From CAWFQB01 sp965277875 (GTDB lineage Bacteria > Armatimonadota > Chthonomonadetes > Chthonomonadales > Chthonomonadaceae), in assembly GCA_965277875.1 (NCBI GenBank), contig CBDIDV010000002.1, forward strand, positions 4,712,001 to 4,776,000: a stretch of 64,000 nt of DNA, written 5' to 3'. Each line of letters opens with the position of its first letter. Position 1 is the first letter of the stretch. Shown here piece by piece: positions 32,259 through 40,659 of the stretch. Below the pieces are notes generated by a model. It saw only the letters and a program-made list of their open reading frames with translations. It searched no databases and was not told the origin of the DNA. A program made the translations under genes and the position numbers.

Positions 32259-33269
32259 TTACGAATAAACGTTTTCGTAGAGGCTGTCGAGCGGCGGTTC
32301 CGGGCTGGCTTCGGCAAAGGCGACCGCGTCTTCCACTTCGGCCATCACTTCGGCTTCCAGTTGGGCGTCGAGTTCCGGGGTCAAGTAGCCGCGCACTTCC
32401 AGGGTGTCGCGCAGGCGCAGGAGCGGGTCGCGCATCATGGCCTCGTCAATCTGTTCCTGGGTGCGGTACGTCTTCCAGCCTTTGGTGTTGTCGTCGCCGA
32501 TGCCGTGTCCGACAAAGCGCTCGCAGTCCACCTGAAGGAAGTAGGCCTCGCCGGTCTCGCGGATGCGGGCAATGGCGCGATTAGCGGCTTCGCGCATGGT
32601 CATCAGATCCATGCCGTCCACGCGCTCGCCCTCGATGCCGTGCGCCCGCGCTTTCAGCACGAAATCGGGCTGCGCGGTCGAACGCTCAACGCTTGTTCCC
32701 ATCGCGTAGCGGTTGTTCTCCAGAATGTAGAGGACGGGCAGCTTGTACAGGCCGACCATGTTCAGCGACTCGTGAACGCCGCCCTGATTCATCGCGCCGT
32801 CGCCAAAGTAGCACACGCAGATGTTCTTGGTGTTGCGGTACTTGAGGGCGAAACCGACGCCCAGCGAGATCGGAACCGGCCCGCCCACGATGCCGTCGCC
32901 GCCCAAAAAGCCCCGTTCGGGATCGGTCAGGTGCATACTGCCGCCCTTGCCCAGGGCGCAGCCTGTGGCGCGGCCCAGCAGTTCGGCCATCACGGCCCGC
33001 GCGCTTGTGCCGCAGGCGAGGGCGTGGGCATGGTCGCGGTACGTGCATAAAACATAGTCGCCGGGCAGTTCGAGTTGGGGGATCACGCCCACGACCAGGG
33101 CTTCCATGCCGTCGTAGCGGTGCAGATACCCGCCGATCTTGGCTTCATGGAATTTGCGGTACGTGCTGTCTTCTAAGCGGCGAATCAGTAGCATCAGGCG
33201 ATACAGGCCAACCAGTTCATCGCGCTGAAGGTCATCTTCCGCAGGTCGTTCCACGGTAATCTCGGCCAT
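32259..33269 (-). CDS. pdhA: Pyruvate dehydrogenase E1 alpha subunit
   Basis: 336 residues. Thiamine-diphosphate-binding half of the E1 heterotetramer. The TPP motif begins GDGAMNQGGVHESLNM and ends ILENN about 28 residues later, the standard G-D-G ... N-N pattern. Other landmarks are the N-terminal LIRRLEDSTYRKF, the YRDHAHALACG loop and the GKGGSMH segment. The FVGHGIGDD region corresponds to the phosphorylation loop of mitochondrial E1 alpha. It is the first gene of a four-gene operon (E1 alpha, DUF4926-like, E1 beta, E2). An extended -10 lies about 165 bases upstream. Confidence 0.93.
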   Translation of the reverse strand: MAEITVERPAEDDLQRDELVGLYRLMLLIRRLEDSTYRKFHEAKIGGYLHRYDGMEALVVGVIPQLELPGDYVLCTYRDHAHALACGTSARAVMAELLGRATGCALGKGGSMHLTDPERGFLGGDGIVGGPVPISLGVGFALKYRNTKNICVCYFGDGAMNQGGVHESLNMVGLYKLPVLYILENNRYAMGTSVERSTAQPDFVLKARAHGIEGERVDGMDLMTMREAANRAIARIRETGEAYFLQVDCERFVGHGIGDDNTKGWKTYRTQEQIDEAMMRDPLLRLRDTLEVRGYLTPELDAQLEAEVMAEVEDAVAFAEASPEPPLDSLYENVYS

Positions 33270-33431
33270 CGGTTCATCCTCTCGTTACGGTTGTTTCCCG
33301 GTGTGGGGGTTAAACGTGTATTATGGCGCGGGCGGCGCGTCGGCGTCCGCCCCGCGTAACGGCGCGCGCCAGGACGCAGTGGGCGTTTTGGCGCGAACGC
33401 GGGTCATACTTTCCTGATAGGCGTACACCTC

Positions 33432-33440
33432 ATTATAGCA
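33432..33440 (-). promoter_or_regulatory. Extended -10 promoter for the PDH operon
   Basis: The minus strand reads TGCTATAAT, a perfect -10 with the TGn extension that compensates for a weak -35. It lies about 165 bases before the pdhA start codon. Confidence 0.5.
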
Positions 33441-33521
33441 CACCCCGCCCCCTCTTATGCAACACGCCCCCTGTCAACAATACGTCTTTGTCGCCACACA
33501 TATCCGCATATACGCCGCCAC

Positions 33522-33550
33522 TTGACGCATTGCTGTCTGCTTGCTATACT
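33522..33550 (+). promoter_or_regulatory. Sigma-70 promoter upstream of the accessory cassette
   Basis: TTGACG, a 17-base spacer and TATACT, each 5 of 6 to consensus at ideal spacing. It points to the cassette beginning at 33839, about 280 bases downstream. Confidence 0.58.
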
Positions 33551-33838
33551 TGGCCTATTGCCGCGCCGACTGCACACCGCTTGCAAGCAGCCCGCAAAAA
33601 TAAATTTCAAAGCTCCCCACAAAAAACGAAACACGGTACATACTGATTTTAGTCGGGCTTCATCGAGCGGGTATACCAGAAACATACTGCTCACAATGTC
33701 GCAGCGTCGCTTAAACCTTGTCGTGTATAGCAGACAGACGAGCGCTTTCCGTTTTTAGTCGGCTGTTTGTAGTGTACTGGTAGAGGCAATCCCTTTGCTG
33801 GAATTTAACATTGCGCGTTTTTGGAAGGAAAGATACAA

Positions 33839-34243
33839 ATGGCTTACTACGTCCTTAACACCAACAAGAGCAATTCCGAAGAAGATGACAAGTACATGCT
33901 TCAGGAACAGAAAGCCGCTGCGTTCTTCACGCCTTGGAAGCAGAACATCGAAAAGTTCCAAAAGGGTGACGTCGTGTTTCTTTACCGCTCAGGGGAGGGC
34001 ATTATTGCTGTCGGCACTGCCAGCGGAGAGGTGGTAAAGCGCGACTACCAGAACAACTCCGAACACCCGGAAGAAGAATACTGTCAGTACCTTGCGGACT
34101 TCAAGCACATAGGTCAGCCTCTTAACGCCACAAAAATAAAAGCCATCACAGGAACGAACCACGTCTTCCACAAAGTTATGTTTTCACTTGACGATGACGC
34201 GGGCCGTAAACTGTACGGTCACATGACAGGAATCGCGGGCTAG
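33839..34243 (+). CDS. EVE/PUA-like domain protein
   Basis: 134 residues from the ATG at 33839, which has GGAAGGAAAG eight bases before it. The sequence MAYYVLNTNKSNSEEDDKYML, then AAFFTPWKQNIEKFQKGDVVFLYRSGEGIIAVG, is the pattern of small EVE/PUA-like beta-barrels, in which a K-G-D-x-V-x-L-Y strand is followed by G-I-x-A-x-G. EVE domains read modified bases and are often carried next to restriction or other defence nucleases. This one is a stand-alone domain. The next genes on the strand include a PD-(D/E)XK-like protein. A stem-loop follows at 34290-34321. Confidence 0.62.
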   Translation: MAYYVLNTNKSNSEEDDKYMLQEQKAAAFFTPWKQNIEKFQKGDVVFLYRSGEGIIAVGTASGEVVKRDYQNNSEHPEEEYCQYLADFKHIGQPLNATKIKAITGTNHVFHKVMFSLDDDAGRKLYGHMTGIAG

Positions 34244-34289
34244 GAATGCAACGCGCTCAGGCACACGATTTGTATGGCGACCCGCGTTA

Positions 34290-34321
34290 AGCACAGCAAA
34301 GGTGAAAATACTTGCTGTGCC
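34290..34321 (+). terminator. Stem-loop after the EVE/PUA-like gene
   Basis: AGCACAGCAA and TTGCTGTGCT pair perfectly with a 12-base loop, 46 bases after the stop; the tail GACTCTCTTTTG is only moderately T-rich. Could be a terminator or an attenuator within the cassette. Confidence 0.45.
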
Positions 34322-34370
34322 TGACTCTCTTTTGCGTAACAGCTGTTATCTTTAGATTGGAGGCTTTGAC

Positions 34371-34943
34371 ATGAGTGGACGAAACAACAGACTTGCCGGA
34401 CAGATCGGCGAGTACCTGGTTTGCGCGGAACTTGGGCGACGCGGGCTTATTGCAACCCCGTTCGCGGGGAATGTTCCTGCTTTTGATGTGCTGGCCGCAG
34501 ACGAGCAGTGCCGCACGGTTCCTATTCAGGTGAAGGCGTCTCACAGCGAAAACTGGCCCTCTGATGCCCGAACATGGATGAACATCGAACTTGATCCAAA
34601 AACCGGAGTGCAGCACAATAAGGGGCCGGTTGCCATTACAAACCCGGAACTGATCTATGTCTGTGTGGCGATTGCCAAGCCGAGCGAACGTGACCGCTTC
34701 TTTATACTGACAAAAGCCGATCTTCAGCAAAGGTGCATCAAAAACTATAAGGAGTGGATGGAAAAAAGAGACTGGAAGCGCCCCCGCAATCCCGCCTCTT
34801 ATGATTGCCGCTACGACATCAAAATGATAGTTGATTTTGAGAACAAATGGGACTTGATTACGCGCCGTCTGCAAGCCGTTCCTCCCGATCCCGCCTTGAC
34901 GGACGAGCAAGAGACAGACCAGAAGGATGGTGCAGAGTTATGA
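34371..34943 (+). CDS. PD-(D/E)XK-like nuclease-fold protein
   Basis: 190 residues, ATG preceded by GATTGGAGGC. The N-terminal third fits a PD-(D/E)XK core: Glu14 in the first helix (GQIGEYLVCAELGRRG), Asp39 (PAFDVLA) and Gln53-x-Lys55 at the end of the next strand (VPIQVKAS), i.e. the D ... (E/Q)xK arrangement seen in restriction-endonuclease-like and Holliday-junction-resolvase-like folds. The middle reads ELIYVCVAIAKPSERDRFFIL, a typical following strand pair. DNA cleavage is possible but inferred. The stop overlaps the next gene by four bases (ATGA). Confidence 0.62.
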   Translation: MSGRNNRLAGQIGEYLVCAELGRRGLIATPFAGNVPAFDVLAADEQCRTVPIQVKASHSENWPSDARTWMNIELDPKTGVQHNKGPVAITNPELIYVCVAIAKPSERDRFFILTKADLQQRCIKNYKEWMEKRDWKRPRNPASYDCRYDIKMIVDFENKWDLITRRLQAVPPDPALTDEQETDQKDGAEL

Positions 34944-35353
34944 GCGAAGATCACGACGCTGTACCAACAATCGGGAAAGAGCAGATAGACGTTCTGCTTG
35001 CCTTCCTGCCGATCTTCGAGCAGGAAAACTTTCACGCTGGCAAGTGGATCACCGAAAAGGGATACTTTCCCTACTTCTTGTCCTCCCCGGAAGTAGACCG
35101 CTTTCGACATGCTTTGTACGACCAAAATATCGTGTTCAGTTTCGATTGGTCTGCGTGGGAAGAGAAGAACCATTATGCTGAAGACAACGACGCTCTGGTC
35201 GATGCGGACTTGCTGACGCTGCGAAAACTGCTGACGGCGCATATTCGCTCTGACCGCTTTGTCGAAGGACATTTTGGGGCCGTAGTCGAAAGTGGACATA
35301 TAGCGGCGATCCTGCGACGGCTGCAGCAGTTGCGGGCGCAGATGTCCATCTAA
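34940..35353 (+). CDS. DUF6508-like protein
   Basis: 137 residues from the ATG at 34940, which overlaps the stop of the upstream nuclease-like gene. The sequence has the order I recall for DUF6508: LLAFLPIFEQENFHAGKW, YFPYFLSSPEVDRFRHALYDQNIVFSFDW, ADLLTLRKLLTAHIRSDRFVEGHFG and a final GHIAAILRRL. The family is alpha-helical, of unknown function, and turns up in variable genome regions. The family name is given from memory of the pattern. Translational coupling to the nuclease-like gene argues that the two act together. Confidence 0.65.
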   Translation: MSEDHDAVPTIGKEQIDVLLAFLPIFEQENFHAGKWITEKGYFPYFLSSPEVDRFRHALYDQNIVFSFDWSAWEEKNHYAEDNDALVDADLLTLRKLLTAHIRSDRFVEGHFGAVVESGHIAAILRRLQQLRAQMSI

Positions 35354-35367
35354 AGGGGTCAAATACC

Positions 35368-35655
35368 ATGACACAGCGCATATATGAAGGGACGCCGCAG
35401 GAACTTGCGCCCGTCCTTGCCAAACGTCCGCAGGGACGCTTTCGCTTGATCGAGCTGCAGGATGAGACAGGGCCGATAGAAGAAGCCTTAGACGCCAAAC
35501 TGCGTTTGTGGCAGCAACAGGACGGTACGCCCCTCCTGCCCGATATTCCCGCGCATGCGCTTTTCGCGCAGTGGGCGGAAGAAGATGCCCGGATGACAGA
35601 CGCCGAACGCGAGGCCGAAGCGCTTGTGGCAGGACATGGAACGAGGACGTGCTGA
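35368..35655 (+). CDS. Small antitoxin-like protein, possibly frameshifted at the 3' end
   Basis: 95 residues starting MTQRIYEGTPQEL, with a FRLIEL strand and an acidic C-terminal half (LFAQWAEEDARMTDAEREAEAL). Similar small acidic proteins act as or resemble antitoxins in environmental bacteria. Directly after EAEAL the other two frames contain protein-like sequence: one continues LWQDMERG, as related proteins do, and the other gives NEDVLIAVSKLVQEARRNRALERK to a stop at 35721-35723. This suggests one or two indels, or a very short overlapping gene starting at the GTG that overlaps the stop. No toxin is adjacent. Confidence 0.5.
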   Translation: MTQRIYEGTPQELAPVLAKRPQGRFRLIELQDETGPIEEALDAKLRLWQQQDGTPLLPDIPAHALFAQWAEEDARMTDAEREAEALVAGHGTRTC

Positions 35656-35749
35656 TTGCTGTTTCCAAGTTGGTGCAAGAAGCCCGACGCAATCGCGCAT
35701 TGGAACGGAAAACCGGGATATGACAACAACCTGAAGGGCTTTGAGCGCT

Positions 35750-36442
35750 ATGGAAAACAGGATAAACATAAACGCCAATATCGAGCGGTTCCTTCAAGGG
35801 GAGAATAAGCATCAGGGAGTACAGCCGCAAGAGCGGTACGCCTCTTTTGACTACTGCTACAACTACTTTCAGTCCTTCCGAGAGAGCGGACGCGTTATAG
35901 ACCTCGCTGCCTCAGAGAACATTCAGCAGAGTTGTTTGCAGCTAGGATTTTATCTGGCAAGTTGGGGTATGCTGCGCGGCGGCACATTTCTGTTGCGGAA
36001 GAGTGTAAAATTTTATGAGCCATTAATTCGCTGCATCGCAAACGTTAATCCTGCTGTCTGGAGCATTGACGCAGATTGCTACACAGAAGAAAACATTGCG
36101 ATACTGATGGAATGTGAACATCAACTGGTAGACGCGCTTCGCGAAGGTGGCCGCGTGTCGGGTACGTTGGTAACAAAAATAATGCTTGGAGTTTTTGGCA
36201 GTGTGCCTGCTTTCGACAGTTTGTTTATGCGAGGCTTTGGCGTCAAGTGGACAGGCGCGGAAGCTCTGCGGCAAGTAGGATCGTTCTATGAAGAGAACAA
36301 GGCTGTGATAGACAGCCATCGTATTCCGACGATTGACTTTATAAGCGGAACAAAGACTCACCGATGTTACCCAAAAGCTAAAATCATCGACATGGCAGGT
36401 TTCATAGAGGGCCGGGACAAAGGCCTGCTTTCGTCAACCTAA
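35750..36442 (+). CDS. Conserved uncharacterised protein of the accessory cassette
   Basis: 230 residues from the ATG at 35750; a TTG nine bases earlier is possible. Mostly alpha-helical and soluble. Recognisable blocks are YCYNYFQSFRE, QSCLQLGFYLASWGMLRGG, TLVTKIMLGVFGSVPAFDSLFMRGFG and the closing YPKAKIIDMAGFIEG. I have seen this block order in many bacterial hypothetical proteins scattered across unrelated phyla, which fits a mobile accessory gene. There is no catalytic motif I can name. Base composition is lower in GC than in flanking housekeeping genes. Confidence 0.65.
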   Translation: MENRININANIERFLQGENKHQGVQPQERYASFDYCYNYFQSFRESGRVIDLAASENIQQSCLQLGFYLASWGMLRGGTFLLRKSVKFYEPLIRCIANVNPAVWSIDADCYTEENIAILMECEHQLVDALREGGRVSGTLVTKIMLGVFGSVPAFDSLFMRGFGVKWTGAEALRQVGSFYEENKAVIDSHRIPTIDFISGTKTHRCYPKAKIIDMAGFIEGRDKGLLSST

Positions 36443-36456
36443 AGGTGACAAAGAAG

Positions 36457-36672
36457 ATGGACGAACACAACGATAATGGCGTACACCTCCTCAAAGAGCA
36501 AGACGAGATCCGCCGCATTCACCTGGAAGAACTCTGCAGGGAAATTGCCATTGGCACAGCACAGTCAGAGCGGGGCGAAGTGACCGCTTACGCCTCCGGC
36601 AAAGTATTTGCAGACAAGATCAAGGCGGAGGGACGCAAACGTATGGCGGAGCGTAAGCAGGCCGGCATATGA
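36457..36672 (+). CDS. ParD/CopG-like antitoxin-type protein
   Basis: 71 residues from the ATG at 36457. The segment HLEELCREIAIGTAQSERGEVTAY and the following basic helix (KIKAEGRKRMAERKQAG) correspond to the second half of ParD-type antitoxins, with the R-E-I-A-I-G-x-x-Q-x-x-R-G-E signature. The N-terminal DNA-binding strand of a full ribbon-helix-helix antitoxin is not obvious. An ATG overlapping its stop opens a frame of only 14 codons, so the expected ParE/RelE toxin is absent or truncated. A triple-hairpin repeat begins 64 bases downstream and marks the end of the cassette. Confidence 0.6.
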   Translation: MDEHNDNGVHLLKEQDEIRRIHLEELCREIAIGTAQSERGEVTAYASGKVFADKIKAEGRKRMAERKQAGI

Positions 36673-36735
36673 AAGAGTTGTCATGTGGAATTACGATAGC
36701 CTGCCGAGGCTAACTGCTAAATATCTTTGCGGCAG

Positions 36736-36804
36736 TGCATCGCGTCCGTGAGGACGCTTGGTGACGCAGTCACCTCCAAGACGGGTACGTTCTGTGTACC
36801 CGGC
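36736..36804 (+). repeat. Triple-hairpin repeat, copy C
   Basis: Plus-orientation copy: GCGTCC/GGACGC, GGTGAC/GTCACC (stem changed on both sides relative to copies A and D), and GGGTAC/GTACCC with loop GTTCTGT. It lies between the convergent antitoxin-like and M1 peptidase genes. Confidence 0.75.
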
Positions 36805-36818
36805 TTCTGAAAACTCCC

Positions 36819-39041
36819 TCAAAACTGGAACGTCGCCTGCTCGGTCGTGGTGGCGAGGGGGAGCAGGTTGTCGGGGTCGAGGTTCAGGCGGGTGGGGACG
36901 GACGAAGTGTGCAGTTCAAAGGGAGTGCGCGGGCCGTCCACGTCGAGCGTCTGGCGCAGGGGCTTACCGGCCTGCGTTTTGAGGACGAGGGGCAGGCGCA
37001 GGCGGTACGGGTCGCCCTCCTGCACGATCTCGCCGCGCACCACAAAGCCCTGCGCTTCGGGCCGACTGGTCACGTTCTCCAGGCGGACGCGGGGCAGGCC
37101 GACCCGACCGATCCACTGCGCGAAAAACCAGCCCAGATCCTGCCCGGTCGTTTTAGCGACGGCCTGCGCGAATTCAGGCCACTCCGCCGCCTGTCCGCGC
37201 GGATGATCTTTTACAAAGGTTTGCAGACAGCGCAGCATAGTCTCCTGCCCGATCTGCGCTTCCAGGGCGCGCATTACCAACGCGCCCTTTCCGTAGCCGA
37301 CCGCCTCATCATGCCCATCGCTGGTGTCGTGGGCATCGGCAAGTGAGACCGCATCGAAAGCGTTGCCGAATTTCCTGCGCTTTCCTATCTCCGGCGCTTC
37401 CTCCACGCCCTCCAGAGGTTCCTCGGCCCGGCGAGATGCGCGGCTGAACAGGCCGGACGAATACTCGGCAAACCCCTCGTTCCACATCGAGCGCGTGTAC
37501 GCGCACGGCACAATGCCGCCCCACCATGTATGCGACAACTCATGCACAATCGTACCCGGCAACGTTCCCGGCCCGAACGTGGCGAACGAGTACGCTTCCA
37601 GCGCGCCGCCGAACGGCCCCTTTGTTTCCACCACCTCGTAATGCGTGTAGGGAAAGGGCGCGAAATGGGAGTCGAAGTAGGCGAGCGATTGCGCCAGCAA
37701 ATCCAGGCATTGCTCGGCCCGCTTTGGATTGGGGGTCAGCAGATACGTGGACAATACCCGCCCGTTCACAGTGCGCCGGGTCACATCGTAGCGGCCTATA
37801 TCCAGTGTAAAAAACGAGTTCGGCACGTCGTTGCGGTACGTCACGGTCGTGCTGCCGTCCGGGTTTTGCCGTTCCTGTTTCTTTTCGCCCTGCGCGATAG
37901 CGAGCCATCCGGGCGGGGCAGTCGCGGTCACGGTCGAGGTGGCGGGCAGACGGGCGATGTGCGGATACCAGTAGCTGTCGAGCGTGGCCTCGTTCGCCAA
38001 TATGTAATCCGATCCCTGATGATTGACGTGGCCCGCGTATGTCATACTGACCGTGAATACGTTATTGGCAGCATTCGCGCCAGTATTGGAAGCATTGTTT
38101 TGCCGGTCGCCGTCTGCGTTTGATGCCCCATTACGCGCCCCTAGCGACGGCGGCACAAAGGCGATAACGCCGCCCGCCTGCTGAAACGGCAGAGCCTGCC
38201 CAGTTATGCTAAACGTCTTGACGCGGAAATCTTCTGACAGGCGCAGCAGGCATACGGGCAGCAGGGGTGCGCTGATCGCCTCGACGCGAACCTGATCCGC
38301 AACCGTCACAAACTGCTTCGGCACGTCAATCGCCGCATTCAAAACATGGTCGCGTACACGATAGCCGCCGGTCTCGGTTTCGGGTATTTCTGCCCCGATA
38401 CGCCAGCCGTTGTTTGCCCGCTCGATAACGTGTATGTGATCGCCGTCGCTTTCGCACGTATGCCACGCATGAAAAACCGCCAGATATGTCACAATGGCAG
38501 GAAAAGCGGGCGAGACGGACGTTTTTTCGTTTGATGCAGAGGCAGAACGGGACAAAACGGGCATCGCAAGCACGTCGCCGTTCCAGTGTTTGGTGGTTTT
38601 GCTTTGTATCCAGTTCAGGGTGGGCAGGGCTGCGCTTGTCGCGAGCGGTGTAAGCGCGTTCAGGTCCCGCGCATTGACGGCCTCGGTTGCCTGCCGCACA
38701 AAGCTTCTTACATCGGGGGGAATGGCCGGGAGCGCGGCAGGCGAATGCAGGCGCGGCGCGGGACGCAGGCTGTGATTTGAGGAATGGGACAAGGAACGCC
38801 CGGTCGCCGCACCGCGCTCGTCCCGGTTCACGCAGCTAAACGCGCCCATCAGGGCGAGTACGCCAGCCGTAGTAATTCCAAGCCGCCGCCCGCCGCGCCC
38901 TGAACTGTTGTCACCTGTATTCTCGTCATTCTTTACAGATGCATCAACAGACGCATTGATATTAGCCGCGTCCGTTGCAAAACGATTGCGTGTGATATTT
39001 TCTTTTGCGCCGCGCTTTGCCGGCCTGCCGCTGTATGCCAA
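36819..39041 (-). CDS. M1-family metallopeptidase, membrane-anchored
   Basis: 740 residues. The zinc-binding signature HELSH near residue 497 followed 18 residues later by NE (ending MWNEGFAEY) gives the gluzincin pattern H-E-x-x-H-(18)-E of M1 aminopeptidases. Earlier, the GGALEAYSFATFGPG stretch sits where the substrate-binding G-x-M-E-N loop normally is, with Leu-Glu-Ala in place of Met-Glu-Asn, so specificity may be unusual. After about 45 hydrophilic, Asn/Asp-rich residues there is a hydrophobic helix (LGITTAGVLALMGAFSC) ending in Cys, consistent with an N-terminal anchor or lipobox-like site. The bulk probably faces outside the cytoplasm and trims peptides. Confidence 0.88.
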   Translation of the reverse strand: MAYSGRPAKRGAKENITRNRFATDAANINASVDASVKNDENTGDNSSGRGGRRLGITTAGVLALMGAFSCVNRDERGAATGRSLSHSSNHSLRPAPRLHSPAALPAIPPDVRSFVRQATEAVNARDLNALTPLATSAALPTLNWIQSKTTKHWNGDVLAMPVLSRSASASNEKTSVSPAFPAIVTYLAVFHAWHTCESDGDHIHVIERANNGWRIGAEIPETETGGYRVRDHVLNAAIDVPKQFVTVADQVRVEAISAPLLPVCLLRLSEDFRVKTFSITGQALPFQQAGGVIAFVPPSLGARNGASNADGDRQNNASNTGANAANNVFTVSMTYAGHVNHQGSDYILANEATLDSYWYPHIARLPATSTVTATAPPGWLAIAQGEKKQERQNPDGSTTVTYRNDVPNSFFTLDIGRYDVTRRTVNGRVLSTYLLTPNPKRAEQCLDLLAQSLAYFDSHFAPFPYTHYEVVETKGPFGGALEAYSFATFGPGTLPGTIVHELSHTWWGGIVPCAYTRSMWNEGFAEYSSGLFSRASRRAEEPLEGVEEAPEIGKRRKFGNAFDAVSLADAHDTSDGHDEAVGYGKGALVMRALEAQIGQETMLRCLQTFVKDHPRGQAAEWPEFAQAVAKTTGQDLGWFFAQWIGRVGLPRVRLENVTSRPEAQGFVVRGEIVQEGDPYRLRLPLVLKTQAGKPLRQTLDVDGPRTPFELHTSSVPTRLNLDPDNLLPLATTTEQATFQF

Positions 39042-39285
39042 GACGTGTCCGTTCCCCTATCATAAAAACGTGGCGTAAAGAGATGTACAGTAGATTTTGC
39101 GTGTAGATGCTTCGTATACGCGCCATGCCCTTTTTCCGTTGCCGTACCCGCACAACCCGTGTGTTGTCAGTTCCTATGTTGCCGGGGTGACTGCGCGGCG
39201 GCATTGTTGACGTTGAATTGCCGGGTTATGAACCGGGGTGCAGTGTATCAAAATGGAACCCCCCATAGTAAGGAGCTTCATCGTT

Positions 39286-40659
39286 ATGGATGTACCGCAG
39301 ACCTGGCCGCGCTGTCCGCAGGCCGACGCGTTTTTCGCCGCGCAGATGCAGGCGTTTCTGGCCGTCAACCCGGACGTGACGCAAATGGCGGCGCGGCTGC
39401 GCGAACAGGCGGGCGTCAGCATTCTCAACCTTGTGGATCACTGGCTTCTGCCCGCCTCCGATGCGCTGAGTGAGGAACTGTGCGCCTGCGGCCTGACCCC
39501 GTTCGACCTGAACCTATTCGGTGTAGCGATAGCGGGAAGCGGCGAAACGGTGTGGGAACACACGCAGGCCCGCTTCCCCCGCGTCCGCCTGAGCGCGACG
39601 CAGGCACAGCCGCGCCTCGCCCTCGCCGTGGATGACATCGAACATTTTCTTGAAAAGAACCCTTTTGAGGTCTCCGCCAGAGCAGGACGGCGTGGCGAGG
39701 AATACCGTGAGGCGATCATGCCATTAGCAACGGGTGAACTGGCCGTGGTGTCCCGCGTCGGAAGCCGGGGTTTCACGCCTATGCCCCGTATCACGCAGCA
39801 GGTGTGGACAACCCGCACTAAATGGAGCGGGAACGCGCTGGCGGCGCGGCGGCGTGACGGCGATGACCTGGAAGTGATTGCGGGCGCGCGGCGCGGTCTG
39901 GAGGGCATCATTGCGGAAGTGGGACGCGCTGTGGCGACCGATCTGTTCTTTGCCGCCGAGCGCGAGTATTACATGACGCGCAATGCGGCTGCCCGCTGGC
40001 AGTACGCGCAGCAGCAGGAACTCGGCTTCGGCTGGGCCAACCACGATCACCACACGTACCGCAGTTCGCGCCAATCCTTCCGCGCCCTGATGCAGTTGTT
40101 CCTCTTAATGGGCTTTGAGATGCGCGAACGCTTTTATGCCGGTGCGGAAGCCGGCTGGGGCGCGCAGATACTGGAGCATCCCGTCAGCCGCGTGGTGATC
40201 TTCGCGGATGTGGACATGGAGCCGCAGGAACTGGACATTGATTTCGCTGCCCAGGATCTGCCGCCGCGCCAGACGCTCGGAACCATCGGCCTGTGGTGCG
40301 CCCTGCACGGCAGCAGCATCGCGCAGGCCGGAATGCACCACCTGGAATGCGAGTTCGAGTACGCGCAGGCGTGTAACAATCTGCGAGCGGCAGGATACGG
40401 CGTGATGGCCCCCTTTACCGACCTGCCCATGCTTAAACAGGCGTTCACGCAGCCCGAAATCTGGCCCGTCGCGCCTGAACGCCTGCAAATCCTGCTTGAC
40501 GCGGGCAGCATTACGGCTGGACAGGCCGTGAAATTCCGCGCAAACGGCGCGCCCGGCAGCCACCTTGAAATACTTCAGCGCTGGGACGGCTTCAAAGGCT
40601 TCAACAAAACCGGCGTCAGCAACATCATCCGCGCCACGGATGCGCGCAACAGCGTATGA
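39286..40659 (+). CDS. Large conserved protein of unknown function
   Basis: 457 residues from the ATG at 39286, with AAGGAG ten bases upstream. No signal peptide or membrane helix. The C-terminal 230 residues look most conserved: GFGWANHDHHTYRSSRQSF, FYAGAEAGWGAQILEHP, VVIFADVDMEPQELDIDF, LGTIGLWCALHGSSIAQAGMHHLECEFEY and LKQAFTQPEIWPVAPERLQ. I recall the same block order in planctomycete and related genomes as hypothetical proteins. The H-D-H-H start, Glu after a four-strand stretch and a second His-His-x-Glu resemble the metal-ligand spacing of vicinal-oxygen-chelate folds, but this is only a suggestion. It is a single gene bounded by an inverted-repeat element. Confidence 0.7.
   Translation: MDVPQTWPRCPQADAFFAAQMQAFLAVNPDVTQMAARLREQAGVSILNLVDHWLLPASDALSEELCACGLTPFDLNLFGVAIAGSGETVWEHTQARFPRVRLSATQAQPRLALAVDDIEHFLEKNPFEVSARAGRRGEEYREAIMPLATGELAVVSRVGSRGFTPMPRITQQVWTTRTKWSGNALAARRRDGDDLEVIAGARRGLEGIIAEVGRAVATDLFFAAEREYYMTRNAAARWQYAQQQELGFGWANHDHHTYRSSRQSFRALMQLFLLMGFEMRERFYAGAEAGWGAQILEHPVSRVVIFADVDMEPQELDIDFAAQDLPPRQTLGTIGLWCALHGSSIAQAGMHHLECEFEYAQACNNLRAAGYGVMAPFTDLPMLKQAFTQPEIWPVAPERLQILLDAGSITAGQAVKFRANGAPGSHLEILQRWDGFKGFNKTGVSNIIRATDARNSV

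Larger units (their letters stand above)
33270..33838. other. Divergent intergenic region, PDH operon / accessory cassette
   Basis: 569 bases between the start of pdhA (minus) and the first cassette gene (plus). It contains promoter-like sequences for both directions (33432-33440 and 33522-33550). The stretch 33551-33820 is lower in GC than the surroundings and would be a 270-nt leader if the plus-strand promoter drives the cassette; no convincing small gene was found in it. Confidence 0.5.
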
